NCBI GenBank assembly: GCA_027922465.2 | Contig: BQMF02000015.1 | Coordinates: 496,001-560,000 of the forward strand | Length of the DNA stretch: 64,000 nt | Direction of reading: 5' to 3' | Source: Turritopsis dohrnii | Lineage: Eukaryota; Cnidaria; Hydrozoa; Anthoathecata; Oceaniidae | Shown: piece after piece, positions 45,700 to 56,334 of the stretch | Position numbering within the stretch: position 1 is the first letter of the stretch | How the letters are laid out: each line of letters opens with the position of its first letter | Position numbers and translations under genes: made by a program | Notes under the pieces: model-generated | Seen by the model: only the letters and a program-made list of their open reading frames with translations | Told to the model about the DNA's origin: nothing | Database searches by the model: none

Positions 45700-46012
45700 C
45701 GCTGTGGATATTCGTCCGCACTTTTATAAAGTGTGGACAAATAATTTTGAAGTTATTCGTCTGCACCTTTAGTGAGTGCCATAAAATCCGTTAGAAGATA
45801 ATTTGAATATATTTAAAGTGCTTAAAGTGGTATATAGCTTGTGAATAAAGATTGCACTATGGTGAAAGAGATTGCGACCGGGGTTCATTTTTTTACAATT
45901 GCAGAATTAGAAGAATCTGTTAAAAGTTACGAAAGAACGTCTAACACATTGTATGCCGTAAATTAGTGCGAACGAATAACTTCAAAATTATTGCGGACGA
46001 ATATCCACTTCG
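45700..46012 (+). mobile_element. 313-bp internally deleted derivative of the Mutator-like transposon
   Basis: Its left end (CGCTGTGGATATTCGTCCGCAC...) and right end (...ATATCCACTTCG) match the termini of the element at 46568-51861. It is flanked by its own 9-bp duplications TATTTTATA (45691-45699 and 46013-46021). It keeps part of the 5' leader and the first 30 or so codons of the transposase gene (MVKEIATGVHFFTIAELEES...), then jumps directly to the right terminus. It is non-autonomous but has both ends needed for movement. Confidence 0.93.
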
Positions 46013-46021
46013 TATTTTATA

Positions 46022-46558
46022 TATATATAGGATTTCGATACAAAAAACACATTTACATTCAGTAAAATTTAGTCTTAGCCTTTAATGAAGTTACAACATC
46101 GTTTAATTACTTATTTACCAATTTTCTAGTATGATAGGACAGCAGCTTATTAATACTGGCTCTACTCTATTGATTGAGGATTGTTTTTCCTTTTTTTGGT
46201 TTGGTTCAATTACAATGGCTTTTGTGTACCTAAACCCTCGTTAAGCAGTGCTACTGTTTAGGCTTTCATATAAACAATATTGAAACAGCAGCCATCCTCC
46301 AGAGAAAGAGGAGAGGGGGGGATGATTAAACAACAAACCTGACGACACGCTGAACCCAGTTCCTCTGGCTCTTCTGGTGATTCATGTGAATTTTAAAAAG
46401 TATCAAAGGTCTTCTGCAATATTTTGTTTACTGTTTCTTCATTATTGTTCCCAGGAAAATGAAGAAAGCATTTCACCTTAAAGCTATCCCCTAACAACGT
46501 GGTGAGCAATTCAATTATTTATCATAACTAAAGTTAGCATCTTTAGTTTTTTTACCGA
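46022..46558. other. Spacer between the deletion derivative and the MULE
   Basis: No gene. It contains a short purine-rich stretch (GAGAAAGAGGAGAGGGGGGG near 46302-46322). Confidence 0.4.
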
Positions 46559-46567
46559 TATTATTTT

Positions 46568-49500
46568 CGCAGTGGATATTCGTCCGCACTTTTATAAAGT
46601 GCGGACGAATAATTTTGAAGTTATTCGTCCGCACCTTTAGTGAGTGCCATGTGCAAACAAATACCAACTGTAAAGTGAAACTTCGCACAAAGTCCGAACA
46701 TTGTGAAGTATCATAACAATAGAAAAACTATACAAAAGTGCGCGAGCAACTTTTTCTCTTTCCACGTGCGTGGTGAATTGGAGGGAAGGAAAATCCGTTA
46801 GAAGATAATTTAAATATATTTAAAGTGCTTAAAGTGGTATAGCTTGTGAATAAGATTGCACTATGGTGAAAGAGATTGCGACAGGGGTTCAGTTTTTTAC
46901 AATTGCGGAATTAGAAGAATCTGTTAAAAGTTACGAAAGAAAAAATTATGTTTCTCTTTATGTGAGAGATTCCAGGCTTATTAAAGAGAAAGGTGAAAAA
47001 CAAGTAATTAGAAAAAGTAGAGATGCAGATACTTCTCTCCGCTATAGCAAAATTGTATATAGCTGTATTAAGGGAGGAAAAAAATTCAAGAGTGAATCGA
47101 CCGGAGCCAGACCAAATCAAAGGTAAGAGAGTGTTTCATACAAATTATTTTTTTTTTAAATATGTTCTCAAATGATTGAAATTATTAAGTCTTTCATATT
47201 TGTATTCGATTTGTATTCGATTTTTGAATTTTATATTTCTACGAAAAATCCATATTCAGTGTGCTTTTTCTTTAATATATTAATTAACTTTTTGAATGTC
47301 TTATTGCGAGTTATAGTACATTTCGACAAGGTTGCGCAATGTTTATCAAAATATTGCTGTCAAAAGATGGAAAGCACCTGTTTGTAAAAGAAATGTGTGA
47401 AACTCACAATCATGAAATAAACCCGGTAAGGTCCGTCCATCTGTCAAATGTCTTCGCAAAATAGCAATTAAAAACCGCACCTTTCTGACCCGTAATAAAT
47501 GTTCCAACACTCCTATGTATCGAATAAATTTATTGTTTTTATTGTGACTAGGAATCATATGCGTATTTACCTAACGCGAGGAAACTAGATGACCAGAAAA
47601 AAAAAGAGGTCGAACACATGTTAAGACTGAAAGTCAATAAAAAGATGCTCCAAACTGAAATACTTAAGGACACAGGCCAGATTTGCAGTCTACGCGATTT
47701 ATCCAACTACAAGGCAAGAATGGAGAAGAACTCTCCACGGAATGACTTGTCAAGTCTCATTTCGAAACTGGAGAGCCAACCAGGCAATTAAATTATTTTT
47801 AACTATGTAATATGTTTTAAATCAATATTTTTATAAAGGTGTTCATTTTGACAATCTTGATTCCTTTAGGAACAACTGTAGAGTTATTAACAGATACAGA
47901 AGATAATTTGCTTGGCATATTTTATCAAGATTCGTACATGAAAAGTACGTATATCTGCTATCGACATATATGATACGGGAAAATGGACATAGCATGAGTC
48001 CTGGGAACAAGATTGTATTTAATAAAATCATTCTAATTTCTAATCTTGAATTTACTATGTTTAGATGTGTTTTCGACATACCCTGACTTAATAATGGTAG
48101 ATGCTACACATAAACTTAATAATTTGCAGATGCCATTATATATGATAGTTGTGGAAGATGGTAACGGCGAAAGTGAGATTGTTGCGCTATTTTTAGTGGT
48201 TTCAGAAGGAGAAGAAACCATACGAAAAATGACTAAGATTTTCAAAGACCAAAATGGAAACTTTCCATTAGTGAAAACTATCATTTCTGACAAAGATTTT
48301 GTGGAACGAGAAATATTTGCAACTGAATTTGAAAATGCTAACCTGGTCATATGCCGCTTCCATGTTAGCAGAAATTTTAGAAGAGAGATCACCACGCAAA
48401 AACTTGGTATAAATGAGAATGACAGACAAAATGTTTTAGTCATTTTGAGAAGCTTGCTTTACAGTAAGACCGAAGAAGAATATGAAACCAATTTAGACCA
48501 CCTGGTATCGTTACGTTTGCCAACGGTAACAGACTACTTCATGACAAATTGGCATCCTTGTAGGTATGAGTGGGTGTTTGGTCTTATTGAGGCTACATCG
48601 TATATGAACCTTACCAACAACCGACTTGAAAGCCTGAATCAAAAAATGAAAAGTGTTTGTACGGCTTACAGTAATTTAAACACCTCATTCGAGGACATTT
48701 TAACTGTCATTGCAAGTTTACGGACAGAACGAAATCAACGAGCAGTTAACATCTCGGAAAAAGTACCCGTTTCTGCTGCGCATCCTGACATATCTGGTTA
48801 TGTTAAAATAGTTACACCGTATGCTTTTAGATTTATTCAAATGCAACACAACCTGATGCTAGCATACGACTTAAATAACGTTACCGCCGAAAACAATGGT
48901 TACCACAAATTTCCAAGTGGATCTATTGCTGATTCGTCTACCTGCACATGTTTTTTTAGAAAACATGTACAACTCCCTTGTCGTCATATAATGGCAGTAC
49001 GCAAGTTAACTCGCCTCTCACTTACTGATAACACGTTAGTTTGTAAAAGATGGTTGTTTACGACATTTAAGGAATGCAGCAAATTTATGCTCAGTGAAAA
49101 AAAAGTTAGCGCATCGATTACCTACTCATCAGTTGAAAAAACAAGCAAAGGGAAATTGTCGCAGGGTTATAAGCTGAAGCAAGCCCGAGAGGTTTGTCAG
49201 GACATTTCCTCAGCTATGTGTTTGCTTGGATCTCGACATTTCCTGGAGTGCTTAGCAAAATTAAAAACGCTACGAGACGCTCTCAAAGAACAAAAGGAAT
49301 TTGGAATTCTCATCCATGATGGTATGTACTCGAGATTTCCTAATCATCCACACAATGCATAACGCGTAGTTTTTATATCTTTTTCGCTTAACCTTTAATT
49401 TCAGATCCATTGTATGCACAGACTGAAGCGGATTTTGAAGTGGTTGGTATTCTACAAGGTAAGATTTCCGTTTAAAGTTTGAAATTCGAAGTTTTTATTA

Positions 49501-51861
49501 TTGGAAATGTGATCTTATAGAGCCCGTTCCAAATTCATCAAATGTTATTTCGTTGGATGAAAGTGAAACCGTCATCAAAGAGTGCATAGATGTAACTGCA
49601 CCGCAACCTGGTGATGGTGGTAAAAATCTAATGTTCTCATAATTTTCTTGTATTTCTCTTACGAAACCTATAACACGAGAACAATTATTCATATGTAGCT
49701 TTTCCTTTGGTTAAAAACAACACATTGATTGAACCACCTGCGCAACAAGTGGAAAATGCGGTTCAACCTCTTCCAATGGTTTCTGAAATTGAATTGCAGG
49801 AATTAGGTATTCTATCTCTTCTTACAACTGGAAAATTTCAAAAATTCTTCAATATCATTTTAGAAATAATCTATAATTTATAATCATAATAATTCAGATT
49901 ACGCTTCAGATGATGATACACGAGATGAAGTTATCAAACGGATTGATGAAACTATAAGAAACCTTACATCGGAACAACTGGTGTCACTTTACCAGGAAAA
50001 GAATATCAGTAGTCATTTGCAAAAAATTGTTAATGGGGATATACGCTCTTGGCGACATTCAACATATCACAGATTGACTGACCAAGGCCAAGAGACTTTC
50101 CAATTGTCCCGAAACATTGACAAGGGTGGGTTTTCGAAAGAGCAATACCTAACAATTTCGGAAACAATATTTTCTGATAACAGTTTTAAACGCTCAGACG
50201 AAAGAAGGTGGATAGACTATACTTCAAAAGTTCTTGTTCCTGAAACTTTGATTAAGTTGGTGATGGAAATATGCAAATGTGACCAGGAACTCTCGGAAAG
50301 ATACCTCAGCGAAGGTGGCGACGTTGATCTTAAAAAGCTCTTTTCTGTTGGAAGCCATAACACAAAAGGTAAATCTGATATTAACAATCAAGTTGTCGAC
50401 GTAGTAAGGCACAAAAGATAACCTAAACTTGGATCGCTCTTTTATATTTTCCAGAAAAGGTTCCTGTCAACAAAATCTAGTATAACAATCTAAGTTAACA
50501 TTTAGGTACTAACACATCATCAAAGATCACTACTGATAAAAAACACCAAAAGCCGAACTCAGGTTAGCGGCTTTTTGCTCACTTATTTTTCCTTGAGTTT
50601 GTTTTGGCTCACGATATTAATATAAATAAGCACTGCTACGAATTTTTCAGGTAAAACCGTAAACTTGCTTGACAATAAGAAGACTTTAAAACGTAAACTG
50701 AGTTTTAAAGAAGAAACTTCTAGCGGTAAGAGTTATTTGCGTTCAGTTACATATGAATTCCAACTTTTCAGAGTCAAAATATTCAATTTTTTGACATATC
50801 AAATTAGACCATCCGCAACAAAAGTCGGTGAAAACAGAAATGACTTCTCTGGGAGACCAAAAACTTTTGACAAAAAGTGCGCACAAGTATTTTGCTTTTT
50901 TATATTTTAAAAGAGTTTTTAATGTATTATAATATCATGCGCTATAATTCATTTAGATGTTGTTTTATCGGAAATAAAACTGCCAATAACACTACGTAAG
51001 CGGGGCAAACCAAGTGGTGCTGAGACCACTGTGATCGGGATTACAAAAAAGAAGAACATGTCAGGTTTAATACCTTTTGTAAAAATGGTTCCTAAAGACA
51101 AGGAAAGAGGTAAAGTATGATTATTTGATAGTTAATCATTTAAGGCTGACAACATACATACTTTCAATCAATAAAAACTTTCAATTTAGTAATGTTATCT
51201 TGGTTTGTGGCACAAAAGTATGTGTCTGAAGCTATTACGGAAATGTTATTGATTGATGACAAAATGGTCTTCAAAGATCAGGCACAACATCATCCAGCGC
51301 TAGCAGAAGATTTAAACTTTTACATGATTAAAAAGTTTTTTACAGTACGAGGCTGGAAAGCAGTTGAAAGAGCCATTTGTAGTTTCAAGAAAAAACCACA
51401 TTACAGTTGCAACGGTTGCTGTAGAACGATTTCGAAAGAAAGCAATTCTATACAATGTGACAGGTGTCTGACATGGTACCACTGGGAGTGCGTGCTTTTG
51501 AAAAAAGCACCTAAGGTTAAAAACTGGTACTGTTGTTACTGTAAAAAGGAAATTGGAAATAGCAGAAACAAAAAATAAAACAAAAAATATTTTCATCACA
51601 AACAGTCGTTAAATCCATTCTCCAGATTCCATATTTTACATATACACCTTTCACTGAAAATAATGCGTGCGTAGTTTCAGAATGTCACACGCCATGAAAA
51701 AACCCACTTATCTCCACTTTCGTGTAACCCATCTCTTTCCATTATTTCGTGATAACACATGCGCTATCGATGTTGTTTGTATGCCGTAAAATTAGTGCGG
51801 ACGAATAACTTCAAAATTATTCGTCCGCACTTTATAAAAGTGCGGACGAATATCCACTGCG
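46568..51861 (+). mobile_element. Complete Mutator-like (MULE) DNA transposon, 5.29 kb
   Basis: Terminal inverted repeats start CGCAGTGGATATTCGTCCGC at the left and end in its exact inverse at 51861; similarity continues inward for about 75 bp. Each terminus contains its own palindrome (TTCGTCCGCACTT...AAGTGCGGACGAA). The flanks are perfect 9-bp duplications TATTATTTT (46559-46567 and 51862-51870), as expected for MULEs. Inside is one 14-exon gene on the plus strand filling most of the element. Intact ends, an intact duplication and an uninterrupted coding sequence suggest recent, possibly continuing, activity. Confidence 0.93.
46863..51578 (+). CDS. MULE transposase with SWIM and PHD zinc fingers (14 exons, 1135 aa)
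   Basis: Exons: 46863-47122, 47317-47425, 47552-47783, 47870-47944, 48065-49321, 49405-49458, 49521-49619, 49699-49806, 49898-50368, 50506-50562, 50651-50725, 50808-50876, 50957-51109, 51190-51578. The sum is 3408 nt with phases matching throughout. Exons 1-2 form a FAR1/FLYWCH-like DNA-binding domain (ELEESVKSYERKNYV, YSCIKGGKKFKS, ETHNHEINP). Exon 5 holds the transposase core (LIMVDATHKLNNLQMPLYM with the first Asp, ESEIVALFL, IISDKDF with the second Asp, NRLESLNQKMK) and a SWIM finger (CTCFFRKHVQLPCRH). The last exon has a C4HC3 PHD finger (CNGCC...CDRCLTWYHWEC...CCYC). Intron 3 uses a GC donor. AATAAA overlaps the stop. Confidence 0.9.
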
Positions 51862-51870
51862 TATTATTTT

Positions 51871-52230
51871 ACAGACCTGAAATATAAGCACATTCTAATA
51901 GCAAGCTCCACCGAAAGATAAGTCTGTAAAATATGGACTAGAACATAACACTTAGAATCGTTCACATACGAAACAAAACGATAGACCCGATAAACTGGAA
52001 CTTTAGACCCAATTTACAAACAAAGGAACCAGGTTATGAGTGGGAACTTTTTGGTTCTGTTATCAGTAATATTTAACTCGACGATTTCTGCATAGAAACT
52101 GTGGTCTGCAAGTTGTACAGAGGGCATGACAAGTTTTTGTGGCACAGACGCCGGCCGTCGCGGATATGATCCGTGTTCCGTGCTGTCTGTCTTACCATGC
52201 GTGCAGAACAAATTGGCCTTCTATATATTA
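51871..52230. other. No gene seen
   Basis: AT-rich flank of the MULE. Short minus-strand frames here show no domain. Confidence 0.35.
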
Positions 52231-52431
52231 TTATTATACCACGGGAGTTAATACTGCAATCTGATTGGCTTAACACTAGCATAATATTTTTGAATATAAG
52301 GTGCATTACAATGGCTTCTCTCTGTATTTTCGAATAAATCGCAAAATTCTGCGAGACGTCATTTTGTAAACAAAGGTTTTTCATGTTAAAACACATAGTG
52401 AAAAACACTAGTGCTACTAGTGGTATAATAA
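52231..52431. mobile_element. 201-bp MITE with TTATTATACCAC ends
   Basis: TTATTATACCAC at 52231 is mirrored by GTGGTATAATAA ending at 52431. The interior is non-coding. It lies directly before the large palindrome. Confidence 0.7.
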
Positions 52432-52454
52432 AAAAGTTATTTGGTCTCGTTCTC

Positions 52455-52557
52455 ATCCACTATGCAAAATATTGGGCTACGTGAAAACAATATTGGACTC
52501 GGCTTTCGCCTCGTCCAATATTGTTTTCACGCACGCCCAATATTTTGCATAGTGGAT
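52455..52557. repeat. 103-bp near-perfect palindrome
   Basis: Arms of 44-45 bases (ATCCACTATGCAAAATATTG..., ending ...CAATATTGGAC) are complementary except for a small internal bulge (TAC against GCAC), around a 14-base loop. As DNA it could extrude a cruciform; as RNA it would make a long stem. It is probably a foldback transposable element. It sits 14 bases from a Helitron-like 5' end. Confidence 0.9.
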
Positions 52558-52571
52558 TCGATCTCGTCCAA

Positions 52572-52775
52572 TCTATATATTAATAGCCGATTCTCCGTCT
52601 GTCTGTCTGTCTGTTTGTTTGTTCGTTTGTTTGTAAGTCACGCAAAATGGTAGATTGAGTTGTGAGCGAAATTATTTCTTTTTTTGTGTGCGACGTGAGT
52701 TCGAAGCAAATACATTGCAACCCCAATCGAACGTGACTTTTTTTGGCTGATGAACTAATAGGAATAACGTTTCGT
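52572..52775 (+). mobile_element. Helitron-like 5' end fragment
   Basis: The sequence starts TCTATATATTAATAGCCG, continues with a GTCT/GTTT run and GTAAGTCACGCAAAATGG, and stays similar to 57246-57440 for about 200 bp. Starting with TC and AT-rich sequence fits a Helitron 5' terminus. No hairpin-CTAG 3' end is found downstream, so only the left part is present. Confidence 0.6.
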
Positions 52776-53229
52776 TTTTATTATTTTGTTAGTTTTATAT
52801 TCCACGTTGACTTGGCTTTGAAAACAATACATCAACTAAATACAAAGAAACTAACTGATAAAACATTTTGGACAAAAAGCAGCCGTGGGAGAACGTGGTA
52901 GCATCTCGGTTTGCCAGTGTATCCTAACGTATCCTTGCCTGACTGTCTGAGACGGGTGAACTTTTTTTCGAGTAATGAAAATGTTTAAAAACCTATAGGT
53001 AAAAAAAAAATATCATAAAACAAAATATTTTTTTTTGCTTTTGTCATAATAGTTGTCTTTAATCGATTTCTTTTAATCTATTTTATTTTATATCAGATCG
53101 AACGTTTTTTTATTCACTTGATTCATTTAGCACGTGCCTTTTCTTCTCTCCTCCCGTGTGATCTTTTTAAGAAGAGAATCCATTTTCCCCTTACGTTTGA
53201 TAGCACCCATGTTAGAGCGCGTAACTTTT
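52776..53229. other. No gene seen
   Basis: AT-rich spacer. No element ends are recognised. Confidence 0.35.
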
Positions 53230-53233
53230 TTAA

Positions 53234-55248
53234 GGTGGTAACCCTGTAATTCAAAAAAAAAATTTCAAAAATTGTCTTTCATCCATATTTCTTTGATAAA
53301 CATTTGAGAAATATGTTACTAATATGCAATAAGACAAAAATGTTACAAATTTCAAAAAAAAAATTACCGTTAGGACCAAAAAATCCTATTTTGGTCCCGA
53401 AAACGCATGTGTACCTCTTAACAAAGACAACTGAAGTTTGGCTTGACCAATTGGTCCCAAATTCTCAGGGAGCATTTACATTAGTATTCTCTAGGTACCA
53501 GCTGAGCCAAAATTCCAAAAAAAATTTTTTTTGCCAATATAAGGGCATTTTTTGCAAGAAATTTTTTAATTAAGAACAAAAAGCATGATTGATGAATAAA
53601 TTATCCAAGTCCTGTTATCAAAAATGCTATTTTCTCCACGCAGGAACACTAAGAAGTCACTATTGAATTTACCCTGAAAATTTGAAGTCAAAAGCTTTTA
53701 TGGATGTGAAAATATGCTTGTTAGAAAATTGAAAAATGACCAAAATATGACACTGAGAAAACGCAGTTTAAATAAAAAGTTCTAAAAAATCAGTCAGTAA
53801 ATGCTCCACTAGCATATTGAACACCTTCCCTTTCATCATTTTCGTCTTGATAGCCTTTAGCAATGGCTCTAAGTTTTTTTCTTCTGTTCTTGAATTTGTC
53901 TGTGGACTTTTGCTTTTTTTCCTTCAGGCTTATTTTCTGCGCTGCCTGTGTGGTTCATCGGACATATGTGTTCCGCCTCCCATATTTCATATCCCTTTGG
54001 GTTTATCAACTTTCTTCTCTCCCATCGTTTACAGCTTTTGCAATTTTTAGTCAATATTTCATAATCAACACACTTCCCAGATGATATTGTTGTCACAATA
54101 CCGTTTAGTGAAGCAAAACCTCTACGTTGCCATGTACCGTCTAAACTAGCTGTCACGTGTGCTGGTGTTTGTTCGTCATATTTTTCTTTCAGCTCAGTTT
54201 TTCTTATCTCATCTGCTGCATTCTTCATACAATCTTGTGCAGTTTGTGTGTAAGCATTATGCAGTTCTGTTTGCAAATTTTCAAATGAAGACTTTGACAT
54301 TGGATTGGTCATGTTCATTACGTTACAAAACTTTGTGATGCTACTGTATCCTAATCCAATTTCACGAAAAGCGAATAATGTTCTAATGTTGACATCAAAA
54401 CTTTTTCTTCCCCTTTTACCACTGTCTCTTTCATTTGAGGAGCAAAATATAGTTTCCAAACTACATCTTGAACACTTTACTGAAAAATATAATGCAAATC
54501 CTCGCTTTTTATGCGGTAAATAAGAAACAATGACGTTGTGGGCGCAATTCGGGCAACGGCATAACAATATTAAAATGTTCATCAAAATATCTGAGTTCAT
54601 GATGAAGTTGAAACCAGAGATGTCCTCTTTATTTTCATCTGCATCAGATTCATGAAGCTCCATTGTTGCTTCATCTGCAACTGAAGTATTGTTATCATCA
54701 ACATCACCATCAGCAATCGTGTACAACACACTTTTTTCTTGAGGTGCCTTAGCTGCTTTTTTAACCTTCTTTTTCAGAAAACCTCTTGATTTGTTTGCTC
54801 TTAACTTCTTATACCTTTTACTTGAACCCATGATGACAATTTCAATAACAAATGGCTATAAATATTGACGGCTTGAACTTGGAGAAATTATGACAGCAGA
54901 ATTGTCTCTCTCTCCAAGGAGCTCTTCTTTGAGAAAAAGTAAAGAGGGCTCAAGGCATGGAAAATAGAGTTTTCTAGCTAAAATCTATTAGCCAAGACCT
55001 TAATCTATCCGCTGACCAAATTTGAAGTCGATCTGAGTTCTATAACTAGAGATATAGACTAAGAAGCGTTGTCAAGGCGGTGGAACCTAAATATGCAACA
55101 CAAAAAGGGGCAAAAAGTGCGAATTTGGAAAATTTTATCGGAAAAAAATTACCCCATCGGAAAGTATATAGAATAAGCTATCTTTTACAGCAATATAAAA
55201 ATTTTCAATTTTTTTTCAAAATTTGGGTTTTTTTACAGGGTTACCACC
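53234..55248. mobile_element. TTAA-flanked DNA transposon, Kolobok/Mutator-like transposase
   Basis: The ends GGTGGTAACCCTGTAA (53234) and TTACAGGGTTACCACC (to 55248) are perfect inverted repeats, with TTAA on each side (53230-53233 and 55249-55252). One large minus-strand frame (54831-53869) encodes a transposase-like protein. A TTAA target duplication fits Kolobok (or piggyBac). The right TTAA is shared with the next element. Confidence 0.88.
53869..54831 (-). CDS. Transposase of the TTAA element (Mutator-like domain)
   Basis: The 320-residue frame opens with a very basic segment (MGSSKRYKKLRANKSRGF), then a stretch rich in Asp/Glu. A zinc-ribbon-like part (CRCPNCAHN...KCSRC) follows, then FREIGLGYSSITKFCNVMNM. 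The core is HVTASLDGTWQRRGFASLNG followed by KCVDYEILTKNCKSCKRW, the signature segment of a Mutator-like transposase family common in cnidarian and other invertebrate repeats. The frame stops after a Lys/Gln-rich tail, and I would expect a longer protein, so the C-terminal part is probably missing or in decayed sequence toward 53234. Function is inferred from this motif alone. Confidence 0.75.
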   Translation of the reverse strand: MGSSKRYKKLRANKSRGFLKKKVKKAAKAPQEKSVLYTIADGDVDDNNTSVADEATMELHESDADENKEDISGFNFIMNSDILMNILILLCRCPNCAHNVIVSYLPHKKRGFALYFSVKCSRCSLETIFCSSNERDSGKRGRKSFDVNIRTLFAFREIGLGYSSITKFCNVMNMTNPMSKSSFENLQTELHNAYTQTAQDCMKNAADEIRKTELKEKYDEQTPAHVTASLDGTWQRRGFASLNGIVTTISSGKCVDYEILTKNCKSCKRWERRKLINPKGYEIWEAEHICPMNHTGSAENKPEGKKAKVHRQIQEQKKKT

Positions 55249-55461
55249 TTAAAGGAGAACGGAGGTCAAAAATTTTTTTTTCAGAAATCTTTGCTAAGAC
55301 ACATAAGAAATCATGAAATAACATTAAAACTTCCCAAAATGTATGAAAAATACGTAAAAAGAACTAATTTCTTTCTTTCGGTCGCCACCATTTGCATTTA
55401 TGAAATGACGTCACCAGGCTTAGATGAATTTATTTAAGCTCAGTATGAGTAAACGTTTACA

Positions 55462-55838
55462 ATGAGCAGCTCTGAAGAGGAAGCTGAAGATCTTTCAAAT
55501 ATTAGCGACGAAGACTTAGATTTCAGTGGTAATGACGGATACACTTGTGAGCCAGAATATTCCAAGGAAGAACTAATAAAACTTGGTATTGAAGCAGTTG
55601 ACTCTGATGATTCAGCGAAGAAAATAGTGAGGAGGATGAAATGGACACCAGCCGACTGGAAAATTTACATTGGTGCACATGTGGAAACTGTGGCATAATG
55701 CCGTCTTTGGTTGAATTGAAGTGCTGTAAAGAATATAGTGAATTGCTGGCTTCGAAATTGAAGAAAGTTAAGTGCATAAGTGAACACGAGGAGTTTGTTT
55801 GTTTAAATAAAATTGTTTTGAGCACAGCATTCATTTAG
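55462..55838 (+). pseudogene. Acidic leader plus P2X7 C-terminal-like cysteine domain, frameshifted
   Basis: The first part (from 55462) is an acidic peptide beginning MSSSEEEAEDLSN. The second part (to 55838), in another frame, reads RLENLHWCTCGNCG, then MPSLVELKCCKEY and CISEHEEFVCLN. The W-C-x-C-G-x-C...C-C spacing is the hallmark of the cysteine-rich cytoplasmic domain named after P2X receptor 7, also frequent in invertebrate repeat-encoded proteins. The two halves join with a single-base shift near 55615, so this copy is broken. Identification is by motif. Confidence 0.65.
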
Positions 55839-56148
55839 TATCGGAGATACCAAAAAAAAAAATTCAAGCTTGTCAAGGAAATAAGTAACAAGTGCGTCGT
55901 TTACCTTCCTATCGTATTTTGATTTTATTAAATTATATTGAATATTTTTTTCGTAGTTCACATACACGTGGTTGTTTATATTTACAACAAGGTTTTTGTT
56001 TCTAAATAAAGAGTTGCAACTAATTAATTATTCATGAAGGAGTTTTGTAGCAAAAAGTGTTCTCCTTCATTGTAACAGATTATGCTCATTTTTGCTTTTC
56101 TAGGCAATTTCGATTTGTGGCTTATAAACAATATTCTGCGCGGAGTCA

Positions 56149-56334
56149 TTATTCTGGATGGAAGTGGTCTTCACAAACTCGTTTGTCGCCAGTAAATGTG
56201 AACGAGTCTACAGTGCAACCAGTGCCGATGTTATGAAGCCATCTAGCTGCACGTCTTTTTTCTTCTTCGCTATTTGGCTTTGGTACAATGTAAAGGCCTT
56301 TTTTATCCTGATGCATTTGCACACCCATACGCAA
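56149..56334 (-). pseudogene. THAP-like zinc-finger fragment
   Basis: The minus-strand frame reads GLYIVPKPNSEEEKRRAARW, then DKRVCEDHFHPE and a stop. The Trp and the final C-x2-H-F match the second half of a THAP domain. The first Cys pair is lost or in another frame (a possible CRP lies just upstream). Found in the second TTAA element, on the opposite strand from the P2X7-C-like reading. Confidence 0.55.

Noticed and set aside
53817..54084. Plus-strand hydrophobic frames at the left of the TTAA element
   Set aside because: They are antisense to the transposase frame at 53869-54831 and have no independent support.
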